Below are positions 17,297 through 25,369 of a stretch of 64,000 bases of DNA, in pieces. The DNA is from Gimesia sp. GTDB taxonomy: Bacteria > Planctomycetota > Planctomycetia > Planctomycetales > Planctomycetaceae. The stretch lies in contig NZ_JAVJSQ010000014.1 in assembly GCF_040219335.1 (NCBI RefSeq), positions 186,001 through 250,000 of the forward strand. Reading direction: 5' to 3'. The stretch's first letter is position 1, and each line of letters starts with the position of its first letter. The position numbers and the translations under genes are program-made. The notes under the pieces are model-generated. The model did not search any database, was not told the origin of the DNA, and worked only from the letters and a program-made list of their open reading frames with translations.

Positions 17297-17452
17297 TTAT
17301 TTCTTGCGCGACTCTTTGTGCAATGTGTGACGCCGCAGCTTGGGGCAGTATTTCATCAATGAAAGCCGCTCAGTGCCGCGAGTCTCCTTACTGACCCGAT
17401 AGTTTCTCATACCAGTCTCAGTACACTCTAACCAAACATATTCACGTGCCAT
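17297..17452 (-). CDS. rpmG: 50S ribosomal protein L33 (partly Cys-depleted)
   Basis: A 51-residue protein read directly from the sequence: MAREYVWLECTETGMRNYRV followed by SKETRGTERLSLMKYCPKLR and RHTLHKESRKK. The WLECTETGMRNY and KKYCP..RKHTLHKE-like segments identify L33 of the large subunit. Zinc-binding L33 has two CxxC pairs; here only the first Cys of each pair remains (C10 in ECTET and C36 in YCPKL), so zinc binding is unlikely. The position between tuf and tRNA-Trp-secE is the standard one. ATG at 17452, stop TAA at 17297-17299. Confidence 0.93.
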   Translation of the reverse strand: MAREYVWLECTETGMRNYRVSKETRGTERLSLMKYCPKLRRHTLHKESRKK

Positions 17453-17507
17453 AACAGCCCTCAGCCCCCACGGACATCAATTTCACAAATCAACTGTAAC
17501 TTGAAGA

Positions 17508-17535
17508 TGTCCACCCCGCCAAAACAGGGTGGACA
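17508..17535 (-). other. Hairpin between tuf and rpmG
   Basis: A perfect 9-bp stem TGTCCACCC/GGGTGGACA with a 10-nt loop lies 33 bp after the tuf stop. On the minus strand ATCTTC follows instead of a T-run, so full termination is doubtful; partial attenuation or RNA processing after the highly expressed tuf is more likely. Confidence 0.55.
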
Positions 17536-17567
17536 CCACTTATCTTCAAACCGAAGCGATCGTTCGA

Positions 17568-18764
17568 CTACTCGACGATCTTGGTAACCACACCAGAACC
17601 GACGGTACGACCACCTTCGCGAATCGCGAAACGGCTACCTTCGGACATGGCGATTGGCTTACCGAGCTCAACTTCAACTTCAACGTTATCACCAGGCATA
17701 CACATTTCTGCGCCACCCCGCAGCGTGGTTGAACCGGTTACGTCAGTAGTACGGAAGTAGAACTGCGGACGATACCCGTTGAAGAACGGAGTATGACGAC
17801 CACCTTCTTCTTTGCTCAGTACGTACACCTGACCTTCGAACTTGGTATGCGGAGGAATGGAACCGGGAGCAGCCAGAACCTGACCACGCTCGACGTCTTC
17901 CTTCTTGGTACCACGCAGCAGGATACCAACGTTGTCACCAGCCAGACCCTGATCCAGAGTCTTCTGGAACATTTCAACACCGGTACAGGTTGTTTCCTGA
18001 GTGTCACGCAGACCGACGATTTCAACCTTGTCACCAACGTTGATCTTACCAGCTTCGATACGACCGGTTACCACGGTACCACGACCAGCGATAGAGAACA
18101 CGTCTTCGATCGCCATCAGGAATGGCTTGTCTGCTTCACGCTCGGGGGCGGGAATGTCGGCATCGAGAGCATCCATCAGCTCACCAATACAGGCGTTGAA
18201 TTTTTCGTCGCCGGGGTTATCCAGAGCACCTTTGGCGTTACCACGAACGATGGTAATGTCATCGCCGGGGAAACCGTACTTGGTCAGCAGCTCACGAATT
18301 TCCATTTCAACCAGCTCGAGCAGCTCTTCGTCATCAACCAGGTCACACTTGTTGAGGAAGACAACCAGAGCAGGCACGTCAACCTGACGGGCCAGCAGGA
18401 TGTGCTCACGAGTCTGGGGCATGGGACCATCAGCAGCAGACACAACCAGGATTGCACCATCCATCTGGGCAGCACCGGTGATCATGTTCTTGATATAATC
18501 CGCGTGACCGGGACAGTCAATATGAGCGTAGTGGCGAGTTTCGCTTTCATATTCCACGTGACTCACAGCGATCGTCACAGTCTTGGTTTCGTCACGAACG
18601 GTTCCGCCCTTCGCAACATCAGCATAACTCTTGAGTTCAGCAAGACCCTTGTGAGCCTGAACTGCGAGCAGTGACGCAGTCAGAGTGGTCTTACCATGGT
18701 CGATGTGTCCAATCGTACCAACGTTTACGTGCGGCTTTGTTCGCTCAAAGACTTCCTTAGCCAT
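17568..18764 (-). CDS. tuf: Elongation factor Tu
   Basis: Delivers aminoacyl-tRNA to the ribosome. 398 residues. G1 GHIDHGKT (19-26), G3 DCPGH (83-87) and G4 NKCD are canonical, as are domain II ([13 protein letters not shown]) and domain III ([16 protein letters not shown]). Switch I is not canonical: where nearly all bacterial EF-Tu have ...ARGITIN..., this protein has [14 protein letters not shown] (53-66), so the Arg-Gly of RGITI is replaced by Lys-Thr while the Mg-coordinating Thr (T64) is kept. It is located between the four-tRNA cluster and rpmG, not after fusA. The promoter is shared with the tRNAs, as no separate one was found. Confidence 0.97.
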   Translation of the reverse strand: MAKEVFERTKPHVNVGTIGHIDHGKTTLTASLLAVQAHKGLAELKSYADVAKGGTVRDETKTVTIAVSHVEYESETRHYAHIDCPGHADYIKNMITGAAQMDGAILVVSAADGPMPQTREHILLARQVDVPALVVFLNKCDLVDDEELLELVEMEIRELLTKYGFPGDDITIVRGNAKGALDNPGDEKFNACIGELMDALDADIPAPEREADKPFLMAIEDVFSIAGRGTVVTGRIEAGKINVGDKVEIVGLRDTQETTCTGVEMFQKTLDQGLAGDNVGILLRGTKKEDVERGQVLAAPGSIPPHTKFEGQVYVLSKEEGGRHTPFFNGYRPQFYFRTTDVTGSTTLRGGAEMCMPGDNVEVEVELGKPIAMSEGSRFAIREGGRTVGSGVVTKIVE

Positions 18765-18905
18765 CTCTCTTTAAAACCCCTTTTTCAGGCCCGCACTCGA
18801 GGACCTGAACAATAAAACCAACAAAACAATTAGCGAGGTAAAAACAGGAGTCACCCCTCGCACGCAAGAGGCACACACCTCCTGAGAACCACATTTAACG
18901 ATAAT

Positions 18906-18983
<78 letters not shown>

Positions 18984-19022
18984 ACTTTTTGAGAATTAAA
19001 CCGAAACGCGCTTCTATTCAAA

Positions 19023-19093
19023 AGCGGGTGAAGGGAATCGAACCCTCACGACCAGCTTGGAAGGCTGGGGCTCTACCATTGAGCTACACCCGC
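19023..19093 (-). tRNA. trnG: tRNA-Gly (UCC anticodon)
   Basis: A 71-nt cloverleaf: acceptor GCGGGTG/CACCCGC, anticodon stem-loop CCAGC-CTTCCAA-GCTGG with anticodon TCC, T-arm GGTTCGATTCC. Third of four clustered tRNA genes. Confidence 0.97.
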
Positions 19094-19134
19094 GTCTAAT
19101 TTTACGTGACTCAGTCACTTCCAATTCTTTTGAA

Positions 19135-19216
19135 TGGGGGAAGCAGGATTCGAACCTGCGAAGGCGTAGCCACCAGATTTACAGTCTGGCCCCTTTGGCC
19201 GCTCGGGAATTCCCCC
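19135..19216 (-). tRNA. trnY: tRNA-Tyr (GUA anticodon)
   Basis: An 82-nt class II tRNA with a long variable arm. Acceptor GGGGGAA/TTCCCCC, anticodon stem-loop CCAGA-CTGTAAA-TCTGG with anticodon GTA, T-arm GGTTCGAATCC. Second of the cluster. Confidence 0.97.
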
Positions 19217-19301
19217 TCCCAACCAGCCGAAGCTGGAAGTCACAAGTTGTAATCTGGTAACAATTTAAATAATAAAACCGCCTCAAATCGCAACTAAAAA
19301 G

Positions 19302-19374
19302 AGCTAGCGGTGGGAATCGAACCCACAACCTTCGGTTTACAAAACCGATGCTCTGCCGATTGAGCTACGCTAGC
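19302..19374 (-). tRNA. trnT: tRNA-Thr (UGU anticodon)
   Basis: A 73-nt cloverleaf: acceptor GCTAGCG/CGCTAGC, anticodon stem-loop TCGGT-TTTGTAA-ACCGA with anticodon TGT, T-arm GGTTCGATTCC. First gene of the tRNA-tuf transcription unit. Confidence 0.97.
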
Positions 19375-19476
19375 CTGTCAAACTGAGACTAAACTAGCAG
19401 GCTTCAAGCCTCATGAACCTGAACAACTCGCCTGGCTAAAGAGGTACTTTCCCCGCCGAAACTCAGTAAGCAGCTC

Positions 19477-19504
19477 AATATAGCAATCAGAGACCTGCTT
19501 GCAA
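19477..19504 (-). promoter_or_regulatory. Candidate promoter of the tRNA-tuf unit
   Basis: Minus strand: -35 TTGCAA (19504-19499), 16-bp spacer, -10 TATATT (19482-19477). The start point would lie about 95 nt before tRNA-Thr(UGU). Consensus match only. Confidence 0.45.
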
Positions 19505-19732
19505 GTGAGAACGACAGGCTGATTAGAAAAAATTGTTATCTTTTCTTAATGCTCTATGCCTATGCGGTCTAAGATTTTCCAACTCATTGGAATCTGTTTT
19601 CAGAACGGCAGAAAACGCCGCTTCATCCATGGGTTTCACAGCCTACTGAGTTACCCCTCCAAGTTCAATGAACAAAGCCCGAAAGGCCTGTAATCCAGAC
19701 AGAAAACCGGCGTACAGGTTCACCGCGCATAC

Positions 19733-19767
19733 AAAAAGCAGGCATGATTTCACAGAATCATGCCTGC
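19733..19767 (-). terminator. Rho-independent terminator of the sigma factor gene
   Basis: Minus strand: a perfect 12-bp stem GCAGGCATGATT/AATCATGCCTGC with a 6-nt loop, followed immediately by TTTTT. It lies 54 bp after the sigma gene stop codon. Confidence 0.92.
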
Positions 19768-19821
19768 TCAAGGGGAGAACTCACTAACAGATCCAGTTTA
19801 CCGGAACTGATGAGCCTGCTT

Positions 19822-21492
19822 TTATATTCCCGGGATTTCCACCCGTTCCACCTGGGTAATCCGTCGCAGTTTTTTCAGAGCACGGGATTCCAATTGACGA
19901 ATCCGTTCTTTCGTGACTCCGAAGCGATCGCCTACCTGTTCAAGTGTCTGAGGTTCATTGCGGGCATTCAAACCATAACGATAGATCAGAATGTCCTTTT
20001 CTCGACCATCCAGCTGGTCCAGAATACTCATGATGACTGCGTGTTGCTTCTGGTTGATCAACTCTTCCCGGTACTGACTTTCCCGTTCATCAGTCGACTG
20101 AAAGAACAGTTCGTCGTTCCCCGTACGGAACCGGTCGAGGACCTTATATTCCGCCGGGATTGACCGGGCGTAGTTTTTCATAATTGCCCAGCTGGCGTAA
20201 GTCGAGAATTTATTACCTTTGGTGTAATCAAATTTTTCGATGGCACGAATCAGGGACATGTTGCCGTCACTGACCATTTCGAAGAAGTTGCCGCCCGGAC
20301 GAATGTGCCGCTTGGCAATCGAAACCACCAGTCGCAGGTTACTGCGGATCAGGAAGTTCTTCACGTCCGTGCTCTCATCGAACAGCTTCTCAATCTGATC
20401 CATGTCCCTGGCTTTCGGACGATTCGGATCCAGTTTTTCCTGAATCTGTGCCGCCTTGTATTTCAGGAAGTTCAATTTTCTGAAGTAATAAGCCTCTTCT
20501 TCCCGCGTGAGCAGCGGAATGGAATACAGGCTGGCCAGATACGGAGGCAGCCCGGGAGGCGTACGTACTTTCTCATTCGACTTATCGACTTCCGGAGCCG
20601 GTCCCAGGATGACCTTTTCCGCACCGGACTGATCGAATTCGTCGCTGTACATGTAATCGATGGTCTGGGCATGCAGGCGTGCTGCCCGTGCTTCGGAGAT
20701 GATCCGATAGATGCTGGCCTTGGTTCGGCAGTAACGCCGCGCCAGCTTATCTACGGGAATGCCCCGTCGGAAGCTGTTGTAGATATCACGTTTCTGCTGA
20801 TCCGTGATCTTTTCTGGTGCGTTCGGAAATATCGCCAATTCTGGATTCTCCCGATCAAAATTTTTCAGGGTATAGCGAATCGTTTCTGGTGAACGATTCA
20901 TGTGCCGTGCGATACGACGACTGATTTCGGCGGGGCAGCCCCCATACCGGGCAAGTCGTCTGGCGCGGCGTAAAATTTCTTCGCGATCTTCGTCACTTAA
21001 CTGACTGAAATTCATGCTGCGGACGACATGCCCCTTATTGTTTTGCAGATAACGGTCCACGGATGATTTCAGAAATCCGACACGCATCCGACCATTAAAC
21101 CGGAAGCGGCGGCTGACCAGCCCCTTATCGCGCCAACGGTCGACAGTCTTGGTAGAAATGTTGAACTTCTTACTCAGATCCTGAACGGTGAAAACGTCTT
21201 CTTCCACGTCTTCGACGTCAATCTCAGCGCTCTCGGACAGGTCCTCAATGAAGCACCGCACATCATGCATGACGTCGCTGCCAATAATCATCAGGTCCGG
21301 ATAAATCTCGGAGCGATATGTGGTGATCTGTTTGCAGATTTCCGGGTACTGATACTCCTGCTCCAGATCAATCTCTGTGAGAAGAGCTTCTGCACGGTCC
21401 ATCTGCGCCAGTTTGACATCGTGAGGTGCATACTTCACCTGTTGATCTGCCAGTTGCTTCATGGCCGGATTGTTATATTTTGAGCTGATCAT
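19822..21492 (-). CDS. Sigma-70 family factor with N-terminal multi-HTH extension
   Basis: A 556-residue RNA polymerase sigma factor. Residues 99-149 form an excisionase/MerR-like HTH (FTVQDLSKKFNISTKTVDRW then a wing to SVDRYL). Residues about 186-212 (AEISRRIARHMNRSPETIRY) and 245-268 (IPVDKLARRYCRTKASIYRI) look like two further HTH units. A region 1.2-like stretch follows at 316-340, region 2 at 377-452 (LRLVVSIAKRH, then DGNMSLIRAIEKFDYTKGNK and FSTYASWAIMKNYARSIP) and region 4 at 486-548 with the -35-binding VTKERIRQLESRALKKL. Only about 34 residues separate regions 2 and 4, so region 3 is missing or very short. It is monocistronic between a promoter and a strong terminator. Its role as primary or alternative sigma factor cannot be decided from sequence. 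Confidence 0.9.
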   Translation of the reverse strand: MISSKYNNPAMKQLADQQVKYAPHDVKLAQMDRAEALLTEIDLEQEYQYPEICKQITTYRSEIYPDLMIIGSDVMHDVRCFIEDLSESAEIDVEDVEEDVFTVQDLSKKFNISTKTVDRWRDKGLVSRRFRFNGRMRVGFLKSSVDRYLQNNKGHVVRSMNFSQLSDEDREEILRRARRLARYGGCPAEISRRIARHMNRSPETIRYTLKNFDRENPELAIFPNAPEKITDQQKRDIYNSFRRGIPVDKLARRYCRTKASIYRIISEARAARLHAQTIDYMYSDEFDQSGAEKVILGPAPEVDKSNEKVRTPPGLPPYLASLYSIPLLTREEEAYYFRKLNFLKYKAAQIQEKLDPNRPKARDMDQIEKLFDESTDVKNFLIRSNLRLVVSIAKRHIRPGGNFFEMVSDGNMSLIRAIEKFDYTKGNKFSTYASWAIMKNYARSIPAEYKVLDRFRTGNDELFFQSTDERESQYREELINQKQHAVIMSILDQLDGREKDILIYRYGLNARNEPQTLEQVGDRFGVTKERIRQLESRALKKLRRITQVERVEIPGI

Positions 21493-21814
21493 TATTCCCC
21501 ACCCTCTTTTATGAATGTTCCGGGAAACCCAGCGTGTCCGTCACAATGTTGTCTCCGGGTTTTCATCTCTTCTACGTCTGAAAAGACGAATTTGAGAGTA
21601 AAAAGTTCACACATAAATTATTTTAGCCAAAGAAAGTTGGAATTCACCTGCAGATTGCCCGTTAAACCCGAATCCATCAGACACAACCAAGAGCAAACTG
21701 TTTATTTTCATACACTTACAAAAGCAACGCGTAATTTACCTCCATATTGTCGAGAGCCCCTTACCCCTTAAAAACAATACGATTTGCGCTCCCAGGGGCT
21801 CCCCGAAATCACAA

Positions 21815-21838
21815 AAATGTGTGAAATATCTCACATTT
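21815..21838. promoter_or_regulatory. CRP/FNR-family-type operator palindrome
   Basis: AAATG-TGTGA-AATATC-TCACA-TTT: a perfect TGTGA-N6-TCACA palindrome at 21820-21835 with A/T extensions, identical in half-sites to the E. coli CRP consensus. It lies at about +24 to +39 of the predicted sigma transcript, a position where a bound regulator would be expected to repress. The cognate protein is not in this window. Confidence 0.6.
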
Positions 21839-21865
21839 CAAAGTCGACACCCTGCATTCAAAAAT

Positions 21866-21894
21866 AGTATACATATGAATTAACTAGTTGTCAA
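21866..21894 (-). promoter_or_regulatory. Candidate promoter of the sigma factor gene
   Basis: Minus strand: perfect -35 TTGACA (21894-21889), 17-bp spacer, -10 TATACT (21871-21866). The start point would be near 21859, leaving a leader of about 367 nt before the sigma ATG. It is one of the best consensus promoters in the window. Confidence 0.7.
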
Positions 21895-22182
21895 CCATCT
21901 TGTACACCGCCCTGTTGTAGAAAACTCCCGAAGTCTCCCCAGTGTACATAAGGATCGAAATGAATAAATTTCTTACCACCAGCTACCGCGAATCCATCAA
22001 GATCTCTTTACCTTTGCTCACAGACAGATACGATGAAAGATGCTGGTTTGAGCGGTCTCTTAGCCTGAGGTACGCTGTTACCGGTATCCCTGTCTGATAT
22101 CAGTACGTATTTCGTGCGTTCTGCATTTGAAGTATCTCCGTTGGAAACTTCAGCATATTCTCTCTGAATAGCGGGTAATCTC

Positions 22183-23805
22183 ATGTTGCAGCGTGGTTCC
22201 AGCTCTCTCCGCAAGCGTCCTCATCAGTGGATCACTCTCGTTGCATTGATTTGTTTGACGCTTTTGGCAACTTCTTCAGCAGCCCCCCGCAAGAACACCA
22301 AAAAGAAGCTCCCCCCGCTGAATCTGCCTCCCCTGAAAACCCAGGAACAGAAGATGCAGCTGCTCGGCTACATCCGACAGAACATGCCCACGCTTCGGCA
22401 GGGAAGTCGCGTGAGCTTCAGCTCCCAGGACCTTGACAAAGCACTTGCCCTGGAACTGGGAGACACTGCTTCCCAGGCAGCACCGCTGATCGACGATGAA
22501 ACCTTTATCCGTCGTGCCTCGCTGGATCTGACCGGCACTTTGCCCTCCGCCGAGAAAATCAAAACATTTGTCGCCGATCAGAATTCAAATAAACGGTCAG
22601 ATTACATTGATGAATTGCTTGAAACCGAAGCATACGCACGCAAATGGGCCCGCTACTGGACCTCGGTCATTTTCTACGAAAGTGAAGCCAACAAACGGCG
22701 GGTTAATCCCGAGGCGCTCGAAGACTGGCTCGCAGAACAATTTCGTAAAGGCGCCCCCTGGGATTACATCACGGTCATGCTGATCTCAGCGACTCCCGAA
22801 CGAAACAAGAAAAAAAAGAACGATTATGGTCAGGATTACGGGCCCAACAACTTCGTCCTCGCCTGTGAAAACAAATCGACTGAACTGGCTTCCGAAACGG
22901 CCCGCATCTTCATGGGCATCAGCATTCAGTGTGCTGAATGTCACGATCATCCCTTCGACAACTGGAAACGAATTCAGTTCCACGAACTCGCCGCCTTCTT
23001 CCACCCGTATACCTACAAGATGCCCTCTCAGGAAGACCCCACCGTCAGCACCGTAGTGAAACCCCGCTTCCTGCTCGGTGAGAAACCGTATGAAAACATG
23101 AAATCCGATGCGCGTCGCGTCTCGATTGCCGCTTACCTCGCTTACAATCCTCAGAACTACTGGTTCGCCCGCTCTTATGTGAACCGTATCTGGAGTGAGC
23201 TGATTGGCGATGGCTTTTACGACGTAGACAGCCTGGGACCGGACGGCGATGTCGTTCACAAGCCGATCGTCAATCGTATCGCGGCGAACTTCCGCTACAA
23301 GGATTTTGACCCGAAATGGGTCTTTCGACTGATCATGAATTCCCAGGTTTACCAGCGGGAAATGCGGACCATGGACTCCCCCTCGGAACTCTTTACAGCC
23401 ATCCGCCCTGCCCGACTGCGACCGGATGTAGTCGCCAATTCGGTAGCGCATGTGATCGGCGAATATCCCCAGTTGCGGAAAGAGATCGACACCGTCTTCG
23501 ACATGAACCCCTCTCTCCCCCAAAGCACCCTGGAAGGCTCGATTCAGCAGGCGCTACTGCTTATGAACCAGCGTGAACTCCAGCAGGCATTGTCGCAGAG
23601 TGAACTCAAACAGAAGTTACTGGGTATCAGATCGAACGAGGAACTGGTGCAGTCACTCTACCTGAATGTGCTGGCCCGTAATCCCACGCCGGATGAACTT
23701 CAGCGCAACGTCAGCTACCTGCAAAGCTCGGAAAAACGGGACGAAGCGGTAGAAGACCTGCTCTGGGTCCTCGTTAACTGCACCGAATTTCGTACCAAAC
23801 GCTGA
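22183..23805 (+). CDS. Secreted DUF1549/DUF1553 (planctomycete cytochrome-like) protein
   Basis: A 540-residue exported protein. An N-terminal basic stretch and hydrophobic segment (WITLVALICLTLLATSSAA, residues about 16-34) look like a signal peptide. DUF1549 follows (DDETFIRRASLDLTGTLPSA, residues about 104-123), then a CAECHDHPF motif that fits a CxxCH haem-binding site, then DUF1553 (SYVNRIWSELIGDGFYDV, and a C-terminal NVLARNPTPDELQ segment). Such proteins are very abundant in planctomycetes and are nearly always followed by DUF1501 proteins, as here (24-bp gap). Biochemical function is not established; a role in polysaccharide breakdown or surface redox chemistry is speculation from genomic context. 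Confidence 0.88.
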   Translation: MLQRGSSSLRKRPHQWITLVALICLTLLATSSAAPRKNTKKKLPPLNLPPLKTQEQKMQLLGYIRQNMPTLRQGSRVSFSSQDLDKALALELGDTASQAAPLIDDETFIRRASLDLTGTLPSAEKIKTFVADQNSNKRSDYIDELLETEAYARKWARYWTSVIFYESEANKRRVNPEALEDWLAEQFRKGAPWDYITVMLISATPERNKKKKNDYGQDYGPNNFVLACENKSTELASETARIFMGISIQCAECHDHPFDNWKRIQFHELAAFFHPYTYKMPSQEDPTVSTVVKPRFLLGEKPYENMKSDARRVSIAAYLAYNPQNYWFARSYVNRIWSELIGDGFYDVDSLGPDGDVVHKPIVNRIAANFRYKDFDPKWVFRLIMNSQVYQREMRTMDSPSELFTAIRPARLRPDVVANSVAHVIGEYPQLRKEIDTVFDMNPSLPQSTLEGSIQQALLLMNQRELQQALSQSELKQKLLGIRSNEELVQSLYLNVLARNPTPDELQRNVSYLQSSEKRDEAVEDLLWVLVNCTEFRTKR

Positions 23806-23829
23806 CAGCTCAAACACGGGAATCACCCC

Positions 23830-25113
23830 ATGCAATCCGATGCGCTCCTCCATCTGAATTTAAATCGCCGCGGGCAGTTCACCCGTCGGAATTTTCTGCA
23901 GGCCGCCGCTCTCGGTGTCGCCGGCTCACCGCTGCTCAGTCAGATTCAGCTCAATGCTGCCGAAATGAAAAAGCAGGGTCGCGCCTGCATTCTACTCTGG
24001 CTGGCAGGTGCCCCCAGTCAGCTGGAAACCTGGGACCCCAAACCAGGATCTCCCAATGGAGGCGAGACAAAGAAAATCCAGACGCAGACCCCGGGTATCG
24101 AAATTGCCCACTACTGGCCCAAGATCGCATCCGTCATGAACGACATCGCCCTCATTCGCTCGATGACCGGTAAAGAAGCGGCCCACGAACGGGGCACTTA
24201 TCATCTGCATACAGGACATCGCATGCTGGGCATTGAGAAGTTCCCGCACTTCGGCTCCGTCGTCGCCCGTGAACTGGGAGATCCGAATTCCGATATCCCC
24301 AATTTCGTCAGCATCGGACAGACGCTGAGCTCCGGCTTTCTGGGTGTGCAGGTTGCTCCATTCATCATCGACCGTCCCGGTCAACTGCCCGATAACGTCA
24401 CCAGCGATGCCTCCGCTGCCCGCCAGCGGCGACGACTTGCCCTGCTCAGCCAGCAGGAACGTGATTTCGCCCGGGCTGGTGCCGAAGTGCTCGTGCAGGA
24501 GCAGAGTAAACTCTATCAAAAAGCGAGCATGATGATGACTTCACCCCGCCTCAAGGCGTTTGAGTTCGACGGGGAATCCGAAGACATGCAGACCGCTTAC
24601 GGTAAAAATCAACTGGGTCAGGGACTGCTGGTCGCCCGCAGACTGGTGGAAGCCGGCGTCCCCTTTGTGGAAGTCCGCAGTAACGGCTGGGACATGCACA
24701 GCAGCATTTTCCGCAACATGGAGCGTCGTGCGGCTGATGTCGATCAGGGACTGTCTCAGCTCCTCACCGACCTCAAGTCGCGGGGCCTTTTGGAGAAAAC
24801 ACTCGTCCTCTGTATGGGAGAATTCGGCCGGACTCCGAAAATCAATGCCCGCCCCCCTGCTCCCGGACGCGATCACTGGGTTCGTAATTTCAATCTCCTG
24901 ATGGCAGGCGCCGGCATCAAGGGGGGCCAGGCCATCGGCAAAACCGATGAGAACGGCCAGGAGATCACCGACAATCCAGTGCAGGTCGAAGACCTCTTCC
25001 AGTCCATGTGTAAAGCGATGGGCATCAACGCCGACATGGAACTGCACACCCCCATCGGTCGTCCCGTCCGCCTCGTCGATGGCGGCGCAGTGATCAAAGG
25101 CTTGTTCGGCTGA
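23830..25113 (+). CDS. Tat-exported DUF1501 protein
   Basis: A 427-residue protein. The N-terminus has a twin-arginine signal (TRRNFLQAAALGVAGSPLL, residues about 18-36). The DUF1501 body has the family features AGAPSQLETWDPKP, GTYHLHTGHRM, GWDMHSSIF and GEFGRTPKIN ... PGRDHW, with many His/Asp residues arranged like an alkaline-phosphatase/sulfatase-type metalloenzyme, to which DUF1501 is distantly related. No catalytic assignment is possible. It is translationally close to the upstream DUF1549/1553 gene and the two probably act together outside the cytoplasm. Confidence 0.88.
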   Translation: MQSDALLHLNLNRRGQFTRRNFLQAAALGVAGSPLLSQIQLNAAEMKKQGRACILLWLAGAPSQLETWDPKPGSPNGGETKKIQTQTPGIEIAHYWPKIASVMNDIALIRSMTGKEAAHERGTYHLHTGHRMLGIEKFPHFGSVVARELGDPNSDIPNFVSIGQTLSSGFLGVQVAPFIIDRPGQLPDNVTSDASAARQRRRLALLSQQERDFARAGAEVLVQEQSKLYQKASMMMTSPRLKAFEFDGESEDMQTAYGKNQLGQGLLVARRLVEAGVPFVEVRSNGWDMHSSIFRNMERRAADVDQGLSQLLTDLKSRGLLEKTLVLCMGEFGRTPKINARPPAPGRDHWVRNFNLLMAGAGIKGGQAIGKTDENGQEITDNPVQVEDLFQSMCKAMGINADMELHTPIGRPVRLVDGGAVIKGLFG

Positions 25114-25369
25114 GCCTCTACCCAATGGTCCTCAAACAGTATCTTCGGCTGCACCCGAATTTTCATGCCCCGTCTCGTGACAGGATGGCGATCCATGTCC
25201 GCAATTCACGAAACCCGGGTTAATCGAAAACAAGCTTCAAAAAGACTTGGCAGCACTCCGTGACAAAACGTATGATAAAGGAGAGAGCTGCTCCCTCTGT
25301 GGCTTTATGGCACCCCCTTAACCCTTATTCTGATTCACTTTACGCAAATACGAATTTACAGGCCGATTC

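Larger units (their letters stand above)
19375..19821. other. Intergenic region between the sigma factor gene and the tRNA cluster, 447 bp
   Basis: It holds the tRNA-cluster promoter candidate near 19477-19504 and the sigma gene terminator at 19733-19767. The roughly 200 bp between them contain no gene or structure that could be supported. Confidence 0.7.
21493..22182. other. Divergent intergenic region, 690 bp
   Basis: It separates the sigma gene (minus) from the DUF1549 gene (plus). It contains the sigma promoter candidate and CRP-type palindrome listed separately. The 290 bp before the DUF1549 gene show no convincing promoter or open frame; a 68-codon minus-strand frame there has no recognisable product. 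Confidence 0.65.

Noticed and set aside
17793-18674. A 293-codon plus-strand frame opposite tuf
   Set aside because: It is a shadow of the strongly codon-biased tuf gene.
19057-19260. A 67-codon frame across the tRNA cluster
   Set aside because: It covers two complete cloverleaf tRNA genes and cannot be a protein gene.
22008-22214. A 68-codon minus-strand frame before the DUF1549 gene
   Set aside because: It overlaps the start of the DUF1549 gene, has no RBS or recognisable sequence, and its composition is not gene-like.
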